In this document: piece by piece, positions 48,019 to 58,242 of the stretch
How positions within the stretch are numbered: the first letter of the stretch is position 1
How the letters are laid out: each line of letters starts with the position of its first letter
Source: Pseudomonas sp.
Lineage (GTDB): Bacteria > Pseudomonadota > Gammaproteobacteria > Pseudomonadales > Pseudomonadaceae
Direction: 5' to 3'
Length of the DNA stretch: 64,000 nucleotides
Assembly (NCBI GenBank): GCA_030699825.1
Contig: JAUYKV010000013.1
Coordinates: forward strand, 62,001-126,000
Translations under genes and position numbers: made by a program
The notes under the pieces: model-generated
Databases searched by the model: none
Told to the model about the DNA's origin: nothing
Seen by the model: only the letters and a program-made list of their open reading frames with translations

Positions 48019-48876
48019 ATGGAGACGACACAGTCCGACTACTCGATTTACCGGCAGGTAGTCACGCAACTGATAAATGATCAGGAGCAGCTGCCCAGCC
48101 TGCCGATCTTGACCCTGGAAATTCGCCGGGCGCTGGCCAAGCCCGAGGTCAGCATGACCCAGCTGGTCAGCTTGATCGGCAGGGATCCGGCGCTCAGTGC
48201 ATTGCTGATGAAGTACGCCTCCAGCGCCTTGCTGCGCACCCGCGTGGCGCCGAAAACCCTGCAGGACGTGTTGCGTGTGCTCGGCATGCAGCAGGTGGAT
48301 CGGGTGGTGATGCTGCACAGCGTCAAGAGCCTGTTCGTTCTGCACAGCCCCGGGCACAAGTTGCTGTTCATGGACGCCTGGCAGCGGCTGACCCTGAAGG
48401 CGAGTATCTGCGGCTTTCTCGCGCGCAAGGTAGGCCAGGTGCCGGCTGATCATGCGGTGCTCGCCAGCCTGCTCAGCGAGGTGGGCTCGCTCGCGGTGCT
48501 CTCGGCGTTCAAGGGCGGTGACCTGGTGCCGACGCCCGCGCGCTACCACAGCCTGTGCCAGGCCTATGGCGCATCGCTGGGGGTGATGCTGCTGAAAAAG
48601 TGGGCGGTGGATGCGGCCTACGTGGATATCGTGCGCGAGGCGGGCAACTGGACGCTGCAGCGCCAGCGGCAGATCGAGTTGCTCGATCTGGTCAACCTGA
48701 GTCTGTTCCACACCCTGCATGATAGCGCCAGCACCGCGCAGTTACCGGCGTTGGCCAGCCTGGCCGCCTACGCCAAGCTCAATGGCTTGCACAATGAGGT
48801 GGCGGCGGACGGTAGCCTGGCTCTGGTCAGCCAGCATTGGGACGAGATTCATGAGCTGGCCGCGGTGCTGCGCTAG
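48019..48876 (+). CDS. HDOD-domain signalling protein
   Basis: The second of two adjacent ATGs (48019) is five bases after GGGAGG and gives 285 residues. The HDOD pattern is clear: LPSLPILTLEIRRALAKPEV, SLIGRDPALSALLMKYASSA and TLQDVLRVLGMQQVDRVVML, with GFLARKVGQ later. HDOD proteins resemble HD phosphodiesterases but usually lack their metal ligands and act as protein-interaction modules in signalling and motility. The stop codon TAG is the first three bases of the next repeat. Confidence 0.85.
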   Translation: METTQSDYSIYRQVVTQLINDQEQLPSLPILTLEIRRALAKPEVSMTQLVSLIGRDPALSALLMKYASSALLRTRVAPKTLQDVLRVLGMQQVDRVVMLHSVKSLFVLHSPGHKLLFMDAWQRLTLKASICGFLARKVGQVPADHAVLASLLSEVGSLAVLSAFKGGDLVPTPARYHSLCQAYGASLGVMLLKKWAVDAAYVDIVREAGNWTLQRQRQIELLDLVNLSLFHTLHDSASTAQLPALASLAAYAKLNGLHNEVAADGSLALVSQHWDEIHELAAVLR

Positions 48877-48946
48877 CAGGCTGTTGAAAAACTACCTGCG
48901 CTGCCCCTCTCGATAGAAGAAAAGGGGCGTTAAAAACGGCCTGCTA
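48874..48946. repeat. Short 'tagcaggctgttgaaaa' element overlapping the HDOD stop
   Basis: The ends tagcaggctgttgaaaaac and gttaaaaacggcctgcta are imperfect inverted repeats. An inner hairpin (cccctctcgatagaagaaaaggg) has a T-run-like tail. The element provides the TAG stop of the HDOD gene and probably its transcript end. Confidence 0.65.
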
Positions 48947-48977
48947 GCGTTTCCCCTGCATTAACAGCAGAGCCCCT

Positions 48978-51155
48978 CTATGGCTTGCTGCGATCCTTGA
49001 GCAGGTGCGCGGTGAGGGTGCGCAACGGGCCGAGTTGCCGGCAGATCAGTGCCAGCTGGGTCTGCACCAGGCGCTGCTGGTCGTCCAGCGTATCCGCGCG
49101 TTGTTCCAGTTCGGCGGCCAGTTGTTCTTCGGCATCGCTCTGAATCGCCACCGCACGCTCTTCGGCCAGGCTTCTGGCGATTTCGTCGAGGCTGGCGGCC
49201 AGGCGTGCGGCACTGGCAGGCAGCGGGCTTTGCTGGTCGCCAAGAATAATTTCGCCGCGGTGCGCGCCGAGGCCCGAGAGATAACTCAAGAGGGTGTGCG
49301 ACAGCACCAGAAAGCGGAAACCGACGTCCGCCTCCTTACGGAAATGCCCGGGCTCCATCAGCATGTTGCCGAGGGTGGTGGACAGCGCGGCTTCGGCGTT
49401 GTGCGCATTGCGCCGGGCCAGGCGGTAGGCCAGGTCGTCGCGTTTGCCGCTGACGTACTGCTGGATGATCTGCCGGAGGTAGGTGCTGTTGCAGCTGAGG
49501 GTGTTGGCCAGCATGTGGTTTAGTCGCCGCCCCTGCCAGTCCGGCAGGATCAGGAACACCGCGAGGCCGGCAATCAGGCTGCCGATCAGGGTGTCGAATA
49601 GGCGCGGCAGGATCAGGCCGTAGCCGTCGCCGACCTGGTTGAAGCAGAACAACACCAGCAGGGTGATCGCCGCGGTGGCCAGGGTGTAGCGGCTGCTGCG
49701 GGTGGCGAAGAAGGCCACCCCGGCAGCGACGGCGAAGAAGGCCTGCACCAGCGGATTGGGGAACAGATCGAATAGCGCCCAGCCGAGCAGCAGGCCGAGC
49801 ACCGTGCCGGCGATCCGCTGCACCAGTTTGATGCGGGTGGCGCCGTAGTTCGGTTGGCAGACGAACACCGTGGTCAGCAGGATCCAGTAGCCCTGGGTCG
49901 GGTGAATCCAGTGCAGCACGCCATAGCCGGCGGCCAGGGCGATGGCAAGGCGCAGGGCATGGCGGAACAGCAGCGAGGTCGGGGTCAGTTGCTGGCGTAG
50001 GCGATCCACGACCTCCTTGAACGAGTGTGGCTCGCGATCCAGCAGGCTGCTGTCCTGTTGCTCGTCCAGGGCATCGGGGTTGCTGGCGTGGCCGAGCAAT
50101 TGGTCGAGGGCAGCGAGATTGTCGGCCAGGGCGCCCAGCGAGCGCAGCAACTGGCGCCAGGCCGGGTTGCTCTGCAGGCGCAGGTGCTGCAATGAGGCAT
50201 GCAGGTCGCCCAGCGCTTGGCTGCACTGCTCGCGGTACTCGAACGGCTGGCGCAACTCGATGGCCTGGGCCAGACGCTGACAGGCCTCGCCATGCAGACG
50301 CAGCAGGCGCTGGCAGCGGAACAGCACATCGCTGTGAAAGAAGGCTTCGGCCAGTTCGTTATAAGGGTAATGCGAGGAGCTGGCGCGCTCGTGGATGTCC
50401 TGGGCGAGGAAGTACAGCTTGAGGTAGCGGCTGACCTTGCTCCCCGGCCGGTCATTGCCGACCCGGTGGAGGATTATTTCCTTGGCGGCATTCAGTGCCG
50501 TCACCACCCGACCGTTCTGCTGGGCCAGGGCAAGGCGCCGCTGCTCCACGTCGAGTTGGCGCAGCGGCTCGAACAGCGCGGCCTTGAGTTTGAGGTACTG
50601 ACCCAGCTCGCGAAACAGCCGGGCCAGGCTGTGTTGCACCGGCTGGTTGGCGAACAGCGCATTCCAGATTACCGACAACACCCCGTACCAGGCCGCGCCC
50701 GCCACCAGCAGCAGCGGTTCCAGCCACAGGCCGGCGACGCCGCCGCGCTGCTCCACGCCGATCATGCTGTAGATGGCCAGGATCAGGGTCGCCGAGCCGA
50801 GGGTGGCGTAGCGTTCGCCGAGGGCGCCGAGCATGGTCAGGGCGAAACTGGTCAGGGCCAGGGCGCTGACGAACAGCCAGGGATAGGAGAACAGCCATTC
50901 CACCGCATAGGCCGCCGCACTGAAGCAGCCGAGGGTCACCAGCAGCGCGGTCAGGCGACCTTGCCAGCTGTCATCGGTCTCGGCCAGGGCGCTGGCAATC
51001 ACCCCGAGAAACAGCGGAATCAGCGCCTGCATCCAGTCCTGCGCCCAGCACAGCAGCAGGCTGCCGCCGAGGGCGATGAACACCCGCAGGCTGTAGCTGA
51101 ATTTATCCAGCGCCCAAAGGCGGCGCAGGGAATGGCGAAAAGAGGTGGCGGGCAT
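48978..51155 (-). CDS. FUSC-family inner membrane protein, YccS type
   Basis: I place the start at the ATG at 51155 (MPATSFRHSLRRLWALDKF), giving 725 residues, the usual YccS length. Two blocks of membrane helices (FSYSLRVFIALGGSLLLCWA onward, and ALRLAIALAAGYGVLHWIHP onward) are split by a long cytosolic domain. A second cytosolic domain forms the C-terminus. The signature LTTVFVCQPNYGATRIKLVQ and RIAGTVLGLLLGWALFDLFP is intact. FUSC proteins have been linked to export of aromatic acids, but YccS itself is not assigned a substrate. It is divergent from the NfeD gene. Confidence 0.87.
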   Translation of the reverse strand: MPATSFRHSLRRLWALDKFSYSLRVFIALGGSLLLCWAQDWMQALIPLFLGVIASALAETDDSWQGRLTALLVTLGCFSAAAYAVEWLFSYPWLFVSALALTSFALTMLGALGERYATLGSATLILAIYSMIGVEQRGGVAGLWLEPLLLVAGAAWYGVLSVIWNALFANQPVQHSLARLFRELGQYLKLKAALFEPLRQLDVEQRRLALAQQNGRVVTALNAAKEIILHRVGNDRPGSKVSRYLKLYFLAQDIHERASSSHYPYNELAEAFFHSDVLFRCQRLLRLHGEACQRLAQAIELRQPFEYREQCSQALGDLHASLQHLRLQSNPAWRQLLRSLGALADNLAALDQLLGHASNPDALDEQQDSSLLDREPHSFKEVVDRLRQQLTPTSLLFRHALRLAIALAAGYGVLHWIHPTQGYWILLTTVFVCQPNYGATRIKLVQRIAGTVLGLLLGWALFDLFPNPLVQAFFAVAAGVAFFATRSSRYTLATAAITLLVLFCFNQVGDGYGLILPRLFDTLIGSLIAGLAVFLILPDWQGRRLNHMLANTLSCNSTYLRQIIQQYVSGKRDDLAYRLARRNAHNAEAALSTTLGNMLMEPGHFRKEADVGFRFLVLSHTLLSYLSGLGAHRGEIILGDQQSPLPASAARLAASLDEIARSLAEERAVAIQSDAEEQLAAELEQRADTLDDQQRLVQTQLALICRQLGPLRTLTAHLLKDRSKP

Positions 51156-51345
51156 CCGGGCGACCTTGTGCAGCGTAGTGAGCAGACTAACGGAGTATGC
51201 GGACGTCTGGCACTCCCCTGGCGACACCTTTTCCTGCATCGGCGGCATGTCGGGCCTGCGCCAAAAAGTCATGGACTATCCTGTAAGCAGACAACCGTGC
51301 TGTGCCCATCTGTTGCTTCCCGTAGCGGCTGTCGTGGAGAGGGCC

Positions 51346-52755
51346 GTGAAGGTTTTCCCGATACCTCGTTTGCTCGTCGTCCTGGCCCTGCTGCTCTTGC
51401 CGCCGGGACTGCTGGTCGCTCAGACGGCGGTGCCCGCGCCGGTGGTGGAGTTGCGCGTCGACGGCGCGATTGGCCCGGCCAGCGCCGACTATGTGGTGCG
51501 CGGCCTGGCCCGCGCGGTGGAAGAGGGCGCACAGCTGGTGGTGCTGAGCATCGACACCCCCGGCGGTCTGGATACCTCGATGCGCGACATCATCAAGGCG
51601 ATTCTCGGCAGCCCGATCCCGGTGGCCAGCTTCGTAGCACCCAGCGGTGCGCGGGCCGCCAGTGCCGGCACCTATATCCTCTATGCCAGCCATATCGCGG
51701 CGATGGCGCCGGGCACCAACCTCGGTGCGGCCACGCCGGTGGCGATCGGCGGTACGCCTGGTTCACCGCAGCAGCAGCCGGCGGGGGACAAGGCGGAGAA
51801 GTCCGACAAACAGGCTGAAGGCGAGGCCGAGCAAGCCCCGGGCGACGCCATGAGCAAGAAGCAGATCAACGATGCCGCCGCCTATATCCGTGGCCTGGCG
51901 CAGATGCGTGGGCGCAATGCCGAGTGGGCCGAGCAGGCGGTGCGCCAGGCGGTCAGCCTGGCGGCCGAAGAGGCGCTCAAGCTCAAGGTGATCGACTATG
52001 TCGCCCGCGATCTGCCCCATCTGCTCAAGCAACTGGACGGCAAGAGCTTCATCGCCGCTGGCGTCGAGGCGAAGCTGCAAACCGCCGATGCCGTAGTGGT
52101 CAGCCATGCGCCCGACTGGCGCACGCGCTTGCTGGCGGTGATCACCAATCCGAGCGTGGCGCTGCTGTTGATGATGATCGGCGTCTACGGCCTGTTCTTC
52201 GAATTTTCCAACCCGGGCAGCGGCGTCGGCGGTGTGCTCGGCGGTATCTGTCTGATTCTGGCGATGTATGCCCTGCAGCTGTTGCCGGTCAACTACGCTG
52301 GCGTGGCCTTGATCCTGCTTGGCATCGCCTTCATCGCCGCCGAAGCCTTCCTGCCGAGTTTCGGCGTGCTCGGCTTCGGCGGCCTGGTTGCCTTTGTCTT
52401 CGGTGCGCTGATCCTGATCGACACCGATGTGCCCGGCTTCGGCATTCCCCTGGGATTGATCGTGACGCTGGCCCTGACCAGCGGTGGAGTGATTTTCGCC
52501 ATCCTCAGCTTGGCCATGCGCGCGCGGCGGCGAGCCCTGGTCGGTGGCGACACCGAGCTGATCGGCAGCCTGGCGCGGATTCACGCGGTGCAACCGAGCA
52601 ACCCGCTGGGCGGCTGGGTGCAACTGCAAGGAGAGAACTGGCAGGTCGTCAGCCAGGTGCCGCTGCAACCCGGCCAGCAGGTGCGGGTGCTGGCGCGCAA
52701 AGGCTCGATGCTGGACGTCGCCACCACTGAAGACATACCGCCACAAGGAGACTGA
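51346..52755 (+). CDS. NfeD/ClpP-class membrane serine protease
   Basis: The GTG at 51346 follows GGAGAG and gives 469 residues that begin with a proper signal peptide ([20 protein letters not shown] then GLLVAQ). Longer frames upstream are unlikely. The protease domain has Ser106 in [12 protein letters not shown] and Lys171/172 (SKKQIND) as the dyad. Then come several membrane helices ([17 protein letters not shown] onward) and a C-terminal OB-like NfeD domain ([12 protein letters not shown] to DVATTEDI). It works with the slipin encoded one base after its stop; archaeal relatives cleave stomatin. Confidence 0.88.
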   Translation: MKVFPIPRLLVVLALLLLPPGLLVAQTAVPAPVVELRVDGAIGPASADYVVRGLARAVEEGAQLVVLSIDTPGGLDTSMRDIIKAILGSPIPVASFVAPSGARAASAGTYILYASHIAAMAPGTNLGAATPVAIGGTPGSPQQQPAGDKAEKSDKQAEGEAEQAPGDAMSKKQINDAAAYIRGLAQMRGRNAEWAEQAVRQAVSLAAEEALKLKVIDYVARDLPHLLKQLDGKSFIAAGVEAKLQTADAVVVSHAPDWRTRLLAVITNPSVALLLMMIGVYGLFFEFSNPGSGVGGVLGGICLILAMYALQLLPVNYAGVALILLGIAFIAAEAFLPSFGVLGFGGLVAFVFGALILIDTDVPGFGIPLGLIVTLALTSGGVIFAILSLAMRARRRALVGGDTELIGSLARIHAVQPSNPLGGWVQLQGENWQVVSQVPLQPGQQVRVLARKGSMLDVATTEDIPPQGD

Positions 52756-52756
52756 C

Positions 52757-53515
52757 ATGGGTTTCGAATTGAGTTTTGCCACGCTGGCGGTGCTGTTGAT
52801 GGCGCTGCTGGTTTCGGCGTTTCGCATCCTGCGCGAATACGAGCGCGGCGTGGTGTTCCAGTTGGGGCGCTTCTGGAAGGTCAAGGGGCCGGGTCTGGTG
52901 ATCATCATTCCGGGCATCCAGCAGATGGTTCGCGTCGACCTGCGCACCATAGTGCTGGATGTGCCGACCCAGGACGTGATCTCCCGTGACAACGTCTCGG
53001 TCAAGGTCAACGCGGTGATCTACTTTCGCGTGCTCGACCCGCAGAAGGCGATCATCCAGGTCGAGGATTACCACGGCGCCACCAGCCAGCTGTCACAGAC
53101 CACCCTGCGCGCGGTGCTCGGCAAGCACGAGCTGGACGAGATGCTCGCCGAGCGCGAGCGCCTCAACATCGACATCCAGCAGGTGCTGGACGCGCAGACC
53201 GATGCCTGGGGCATCAAGGTGGCCAATGTCGAGATCAAGCACGTCGACCTCGACGAATCGATGATCCGCGCCATCGCCAAGCAGGCCGAGGCCGAGCGCG
53301 AGCGACGGGCCAAGGTGATCCATGCCGAGGGCGAGCTGCAGGCCTCGGAGAAACTCATGCAGGCCGCCGAAATGCTCGGCCGCCAGCCCGGCGCCATGCA
53401 ACTGCGCTACATGCAGACCCTGAGCAATATCGCTGGCGACAAGAGTTCGACCATCGTCTTTCCGCTGCCGATCGAACTGCTCCAGGGCATGGCCGAACTC
53501 AAGAGTAAGAAGTAG
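52757..53515 (+). CDS. Slipin/stomatin-like SPFH protein
   Basis: The 252-residue protein has an N-terminal membrane anchor ([20 protein letters not shown]). The SPFH domain follows ([47 protein letters not shown]), then a Glu/Arg coiled coil ([20 protein letters not shown]). Slipins scaffold membrane microdomains and are the partner or substrate of NfeD proteases. The NfeD stop and slipin start are one base apart, so the two form an operon. A glutaredoxin-like gene follows in the same reading frame. Confidence 0.92.
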   Translation: MGFELSFATLAVLLMALLVSAFRILREYERGVVFQLGRFWKVKGPGLVIIIPGIQQMVRVDLRTIVLDVPTQDVISRDNVSVKVNAVIYFRVLDPQKAIIQVEDYHGATSQLSQTTLRAVLGKHELDEMLAERERLNIDIQQVLDAQTDAWGIKVANVEIKHVDLDESMIRAIAKQAEAERERRAKVIHAEGELQASEKLMQAAEMLGRQPGAMQLRYMQTLSNIAGDKSSTIVFPLPIELLQGMAELKSKK

Positions 53516-53632
53516 CCGGTCCGTGGCCGTGCGGGCCCGCCCAGCGCGGCACCACTCGCTGCGGCCGAGGCTGCGGATGGCGGCTTCGATGAACCCCCGC
53601 TGCGAGAGTATTCTGGACACCATCGGCGCACC

Positions 53633-54007
53633 TTGGTGGTCCGTATCAACCACCAGCAGCCGCTGGTGATGTTCGTCCTGGAGTGGTGCGAGTTCTGCTG
53701 GTCGGCGCGCAAGCGGTTCAACGCCCTCGGCGTGGCCTATCGCTCGATCGACCTGGACTCGGTCGAGTACCAGTTGGGCGACCTCGGCGGCCGCCTGCGC
53801 CTGGCGCTGCGGGGCAAGAGCGGGATGCTCAGCATTTCGCAGATATTCGTCGGTGGCGAACTGCTCGGCGGCTGCAACGAACTGTTTGGCGCCTATGCCG
53901 ATGGCCGGCTGGCCATGTTGCTGCGTGCCCAGGGTATCGAGCAGGCCGAGACGCCAGCGCTCGATCCGACCATTCTGGCGCCGGTCTGGCTGCATTCACG
54001 CGGCTGA
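53633..54007 (+). CDS. Glutaredoxin-like protein (start uncertain)
   Basis: The domain is clear: LVMFVLEWCEFCWSARKRFN with a CEFC active pair (Cys19 and Cys22 here), then VAYRSIDLDSVEYQ and SISQIFVGGELLGGCNELF. The open frame has no ATG; TTG at 53633 and GTG at 53636 are the nearest possible starts. It stays open back to the slipin stop codon with protein-like residues (DGGFDEPPLREYSGHHRRTL). The real protein may start further upstream from a rare codon, or an ATG may have been lost. Function: thiol-disulfide exchange in the cytosol. Confidence 0.65.
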   Translation: MVVRINHQQPLVMFVLEWCEFCWSARKRFNALGVAYRSIDLDSVEYQLGDLGGRLRLALRGKSGMLSISQIFVGGELLGGCNELFGAYADGRLAMLLRAQGIEQAETPALDPTILAPVWLHSRG

Positions 54008-54159
54008 CAAGCTGCCGCGTTCTGCGTCTTGATGTGGCTAAAACTCGGTTAAGTTCGGATAAATTAGGTTTTTCACCTTAACCTTGACGAATATACAGAG
54101 AGGCTAGTGCCATCGCTCTTCTACACTTCAAGGTACTCGGCTGAAGCAAGGAGAGGATT

Positions 54160-55284
54160 ATGCGTATCGGTGTCCCCAAAGAAATCAAGAACCATGAGTA
54201 CCGTGTTGGCCTGACTCCGCAATCGGTAGCCGAACTGACCGCCCTTGGCCATCAGGTCTGGGTCGAGAGCCTGGCGGGGGCGGCCATCGGCTTCGGCGAT
54301 GCCGATTATCAGGCGGCCGGCGCGCAGATCGCCCGGGACGCGGCACAGGTGTTCGACGAGGCGCAGCTGATCGTCAAGGTCAAGGAGCCGCTGACTGCCG
54401 AGCGCGCGCGGTTGCGTCCCGAACACACGCTGTTCACCTACCTGCACCTGGCGCCTGACCGGCCGCAGACCGACGAGCTGATGGCCAGCGGCGCCACCTG
54501 CATCGCCTACGAAACCGTCACCGACAGCCACGGTCGCCTGCCACTGCTGGCGCCGATGTCCGAGGTAGCCGGGCGCATGTCGATCCAGGCCGGAGCCAGC
54601 TGCCTGGAAAAAGCCAGGGGCGGGCGCGGTGTGCTGCTCGGTGGCGTACCGGGCGTGGCCCCGGGCAAGGTGGTGATTCTTGGCGGCGGCGTGGTCGGCA
54701 GCCATGCCCTGGCCATGGCGGTGGGGCTGGGCGCCGATGTCACGGTGCTGGACAAGAGCGTCGATGCCCTGCGGCGTCTGGACAACCAGTACGCCAGCCG
54801 CATCACCACCCTCTATTCGACCCGCGCTGCGCTGCGCGAGCAGATTCTCGCGGCCGACCTGGTGATCGGCGGGGTACTGATTCCCGGTGCCGCCGCGCCC
54901 AAGCTGATCAGTGCCGAGATGGTCAGGCAGATGCTCCCCGGCTCAGTGCTGGTGGACGTGGCGATCGACCAGGGCGGCTGTGCCGAGACCTCGAAAGCCA
55001 CCACCCATGCCGACCCGACCTACGTGGTCGACGGAGTGGTGCACTACTGCGTGGCCAACATGCCCGGCGCGGTGGCGCGCACCTCGACCCTGGCGCTGAA
55101 CAACGCGACCCTGCCGTTCGTCATTGCCCTCGCCGAGAAAGGCACGCGCCGTGCCCTGGAAGAAGACCCGCACCTGTGCAATGGCCTCAACGTGGCCAGG
55201 GGCATGATCACCTGCGCCAGCGTCGCCGAGGCCCATGGCCTGCCCTTCCGGTCGGCGACCAGCGTGCTGGAGCATCTGCTTTAG
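54160..55284 (+). CDS. ald: Alanine dehydrogenase
   Basis: The 374-residue enzyme interconverts L-alanine and pyruvate with NAD. The catalytic N-terminal part begins [20 protein letters not shown], with substrate-binding Arg15. The active His lies in [10 protein letters not shown]. The NAD loop is [20 protein letters not shown]. The ATG is preceded by AAGGAGAGG. The 150-base leader contains GGTTAAG and CTTAACC as an inverted pair 23 bases apart (54047-54083), a possible regulator site. It is a single gene. Confidence 0.96.
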   Translation: MRIGVPKEIKNHEYRVGLTPQSVAELTALGHQVWVESLAGAAIGFGDADYQAAGAQIARDAAQVFDEAQLIVKVKEPLTAERARLRPEHTLFTYLHLAPDRPQTDELMASGATCIAYETVTDSHGRLPLLAPMSEVAGRMSIQAGASCLEKARGGRGVLLGGVPGVAPGKVVILGGGVVGSHALAMAVGLGADVTVLDKSVDALRRLDNQYASRITTLYSTRAALREQILAADLVIGGVLIPGAAAPKLISAEMVRQMLPGSVLVDVAIDQGGCAETSKATTHADPTYVVDGVVHYCVANMPGAVARTSTLALNNATLPFVIALAEKGTRRALEEDPHLCNGLNVARGMITCASVAEAHGLPFRSATSVLEHLL

Positions 55285-55583
55285 CCCCATGGCCGCGTAG
55301 GCCGGAGGGTGATCCGTAAGTCAGCGGTGCTTGGGAGCGGCCGGGCGGAGTTGCGCTTCAGCCGCGAAGCTTGCGCCGCTAAAGCCGTTGCCGCGAGTGA
55401 GGTTCGGCGTATGCAGCTGACTCGACTCCCCCGTCATTTACCTGCTGCGGCCAGCGCATCCCCCGAAATTGACCGTCAATCGCCCCGTCCGCAGCGGTCA
55501 TTCGGCGTACAGCTCTTGGTTAGCTCGACATTTGTGCATAAAATCGCCAGCCTTTCGCAGTTCCCCTTGCAGGCGAGCCCGCT
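55285..55583. other. Gap between ald and hslO
   Basis: No gene is seen. A decayed piece of the 'cttcagccgcgaagc' repeat lies near 55351-55370, and the right end carries the hslO promoter. Confidence 0.5.
55516..55544 (+). promoter_or_regulatory. Likely sigma-70 promoter of hslO
   Basis: TTGGTT and TAAAAT are separated by 17 bases, close to the sigma-70 consensus. The -10 box ends 39 bases upstream of the hslO ATG. A heat-shock promoter was not seen. Confidence 0.5.
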
Positions 55584-56471
55584 ATGCCCGATTTCACCCA
55601 ACGCTTTCTGTTCGACGACACCGACATTCGTGGCGAGCTGGTCGTCCTGGGCGAGAGCTACCAAAACGTGCTGGCCAAGCACGACTACCCGCAGCCGGTC
55701 GCGCAGTTGCTTGGCGAGCTGCTGGCCGCTGCGTCCCTGCTGGTTGGCACCCTGAAGTTCGACGGCCTGCTGATTTTGCAGGCGCGCTCCTCGGGTGCGC
55801 TGCCGCTGTTGATGGTCGAATGCTCCAGCGCTGGCGAACTGCGCGGGATCGCCCGCTACCATGCCGAGCAAATTGGCGCCGATGCCGGTCTGGCCGAGCT
55901 GATGCCCGATGGCGTGCTGGCGATGACCGTCGACCCCACCCAGGGCCAGCGTTATCAGGGCATCGTCGACCTGGACGGCGCCACCCTGAGCGATTGCCTG
56001 ACCAACTATTTCGCCACGTCCGAGCAACTGGCCACGCGCTTCTGGCTGTGTGCCGACGGTCAGCGTGCGCGCGGCCTGCTGCTCCAGCAGTTGCCAGCCG
56101 ATCGTCTGAAAGATCCAGAAGAGCGCGAGGCCAGTTGGCAGCATGCGGCGACCCTTGCCTCCACCTTGAGTCACGCAGAGCTGCTGGGTCTGGACAACGA
56201 AACCCTGCTGCACCGCCTCTATCATGAAGAGCCGCTGCGCCTGTTCGAGCCGTGCCCGCTACAATTCCGTTGCAGCTGCTCGCGTGAACGTTCGGCCAAT
56301 GCGCTGGTCAGTTTAGGTCAGGCCGATGCAGAACTGCTGCTGAGCGAGCATGCCGGTCAGGTGGTGATCGACTGCCAGTTCTGCAATCAGCGCTATGCCT
56401 TCGACGCCGCCGACATCGCTCAGCTGTTCGCGGGAGGCGGCAGCGCAGCGCCTGCGCAGACCCTTCATTGA
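55584..56471 (+). CDS. hslO: Redox-regulated chaperone Hsp33
   Basis: The 295-residue protein is a cytosolic holdase switched on by oxidation. The C-terminal zinc switch has Cys230 and Cys232 (CSCSRE) and Cys264 and Cys267 (CQFCN), the CxC and CxxC of the family. The N-terminal domain reads [20 protein letters not shown]. It lies directly upstream of pckA on the same strand, as in other pseudomonads, with a 158-base gap suggesting a separate promoter for pckA. Confidence 0.97.
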   Translation: MPDFTQRFLFDDTDIRGELVVLGESYQNVLAKHDYPQPVAQLLGELLAAASLLVGTLKFDGLLILQARSSGALPLLMVECSSAGELRGIARYHAEQIGADAGLAELMPDGVLAMTVDPTQGQRYQGIVDLDGATLSDCLTNYFATSEQLATRFWLCADGQRARGLLLQQLPADRLKDPEEREASWQHAATLASTLSHAELLGLDNETLLHRLYHEEPLRLFEPCPLQFRCSCSRERSANALVSLGQADAELLLSEHAGQVVIDCQFCNQRYAFDAADIAQLFAGGGSAAPAQTLH

Positions 56472-56561
56472 GCGCGATAGCGTGACTCTATCGATCCGCT
56501 AGCGGATCGGGTGCTGCCAAGGGATGTGCTTTCTGGCATACTCCCGCGACTTTTTTCTCGC

Positions 56562-56588
56562 TGTAGTAGTGTTTCTGCTTTTACTACA
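56562..56588. promoter_or_regulatory. Inverted repeat TGTAGTA-N13-TACTACA in the pckA leader
   Basis: Exact 7-bp arms (56562-56568 and 56582-56588) lie about 40 bases upstream of the pckA start. The half-site TTGTAGT (read on the minus strand) recalls HexR-type sites, but the spacing is too wide for a standard one. The regulator is unassigned. Confidence 0.4.
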
Positions 56589-56629
56589 AATCGTTTGGAA
56601 AACTCGGCCCTTGGCCGACGGGGACCCCC

Positions 56630-58171
56630 ATGACGCAAGCCAACAACGCCGTGTACACCGACATCAGCGCAGCACAACTGGTCGAAGAAGCCATCCGCCG
56701 CGGTGAGGGCGAGCTGGCCGCCAGCGGCGCCCTGGTCGTACGTACCGGTCACCGCACTGGTCGTTCGCCGGCTGATCGCTTTATCGTCCAAGAGCCGAGC
56801 ACCGAGGCGCAGATCGCCTGGGGCCCGATCAACCGTCCGTTCCCTGCCGACAAATTCGATGCCCTGTGGGATCGTGTCGAGGCATTCAGTCGGGATCAGG
56901 ATCGTTTCGTGTCCCATGTCCATGTAGGTTCCGCCGATGAGCACTACCTGGCGGTCAAGATGACCACAGGCACGGCCTGGCAGAATCTGTTCGGTCGTCA
57001 GCTGTTCATCAATCCAGAAACCTACAACCCGGCCGGCAAGGACGAGTGGCAGGTGCTCAACGTGGCCAATTTCGAGTGCTCCCCTGAGCGTGACGGCACC
57101 AACTCCGACGGCTGCGTGATCATCAACTTCGCCGCTAAGAAGGTGCTGCTGGCCGGTATGCGTTACGCCGGTGAGATGAAGAAAGCCATGTTCTCGGTGC
57201 AAAACTTCCTGCTCCCGGAAAAAGACGTACTGCCGATGCATTGCGCCGCCAACATTGGCGAAGAGGGCGATGTGACCCTGTTCTTCGGCCTGTCCGGCAC
57301 TGGCAAGACCACCCTGTCGGCCGACGAATCGCGCTACCTGATCGGCGATGACGAGCACGGCTGGGGCGAGGGTGTGGTGTTCAACATCGAGGGCGGTTGC
57401 TATGCCAAGTGCATCGACCTGTCCGAGAAGAACGAGCCGGTGATCTGGAAAGCCATCCAGTTCGGCACCGTGCTGGAAAACGTCGTCCTCAACGAGGAAC
57501 GCGTGCCGGATTACACCGACGACAGCCTGACCCAGAACAGCCGCGCCGCTTACCCGCTGGAATTCGTCGAGAAGCGTTCCGAGAAGAACCTCGGAGGCGA
57601 GCCCAACGCGGTGATCTTCCTGACCTGCGACCTGACCGGCGTACTGCCGCCAGTGTCGATCCTCAATGAAGAGCAGGCGGCCTATCACTTCCTCTCCGGT
57701 TACACCGCGTTGGTCGGTTCCACCGAGATGGGCAGCGGCAGCGGCATCAAGTCGACCTTCTCCACCTGCTTCGGCGCGCCGTTCTTCCCGCGTCCGGCTG
57801 GCGAGTACGCCGAACTGCTGATCAAGCGCATCCGTGGCTTCGGCTCCAAGGTCTATCTGGTCAACACCGGCTGGACTGGCGGTGGCTACGGCGTCGGCAA
57901 GCGCTTCAACATCCCGACTACTAGAGGCGTGATCGCCGCGATCCAGAGCGGTGCGTTGATCGGTACCGAGACCGAGCAGCTGCCGATCATCAACCTCAGC
58001 GTGCCGACTTCGGTACCGGGCGTCGAAACCAACCTGCTCAACCCGCGCAACACCTGGGCAGACCAGAACGCCTACGACGAAGCCGCCAAAGGCCTGGCCA
58101 AGCTGTTCATCGACAACTTCAAGAAGTTCGATGTGTCCGACGCCATCAAGCAGGCCGGCCCGCAGCTCTAA
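56630..58171 (+). CDS. pckA: Phosphoenolpyruvate carboxykinase (ATP)
   Basis: The 513-residue enzyme converts oxaloacetate to phosphoenolpyruvate, the entry step of gluconeogenesis. The ATP loop GLSGTGKTT is at 220-228 with Lys226. Other motifs are [31 protein letters not shown] and [20 protein letters not shown] strong terminator follows the stop. With pgk, epd and fba in this window it fits a metabolism relying on organic acids. Confidence 0.98.
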   Translation: MTQANNAVYTDISAAQLVEEAIRRGEGELAASGALVVRTGHRTGRSPADRFIVQEPSTEAQIAWGPINRPFPADKFDALWDRVEAFSRDQDRFVSHVHVGSADEHYLAVKMTTGTAWQNLFGRQLFINPETYNPAGKDEWQVLNVANFECSPERDGTNSDGCVIINFAAKKVLLAGMRYAGEMKKAMFSVQNFLLPEKDVLPMHCAANIGEEGDVTLFFGLSGTGKTTLSADESRYLIGDDEHGWGEGVVFNIEGGCYAKCIDLSEKNEPVIWKAIQFGTVLENVVLNEERVPDYTDDSLTQNSRAAYPLEFVEKRSEKNLGGEPNAVIFLTCDLTGVLPPVSILNEEQAAYHFLSGYTALVGSTEMGSGSGIKSTFSTCFGAPFFPRPAGEYAELLIKRIRGFGSKVYLVNTGWTGGGYGVGKRFNIPTTRGVIAAIQSGALIGTETEQLPIINLSVPTSVPGVETNLLNPRNTWADQNAYDEAAKGLAKLFIDNFKKFDVSDAIKQAGPQL

Positions 58172-58193
58172 GCCGCCAGCCGTCCCGCGCCAG

Positions 58194-58216
58194 AGCCGCC
58201 TTCGGGCGGCTTTGTC
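58194..58216 (+). terminator. Rho-independent terminator after pckA
   Basis: The stem AGCCGCC / GGCGGCT with a TTCG loop is followed by TTGT. It lies 22 bases after the pckA stop. A degenerate look-alike is found at 60444-60473. Confidence 0.8.
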
Positions 58217-58242
58217 ATGTCCGAGCCGGCAAGGACGCGGTG

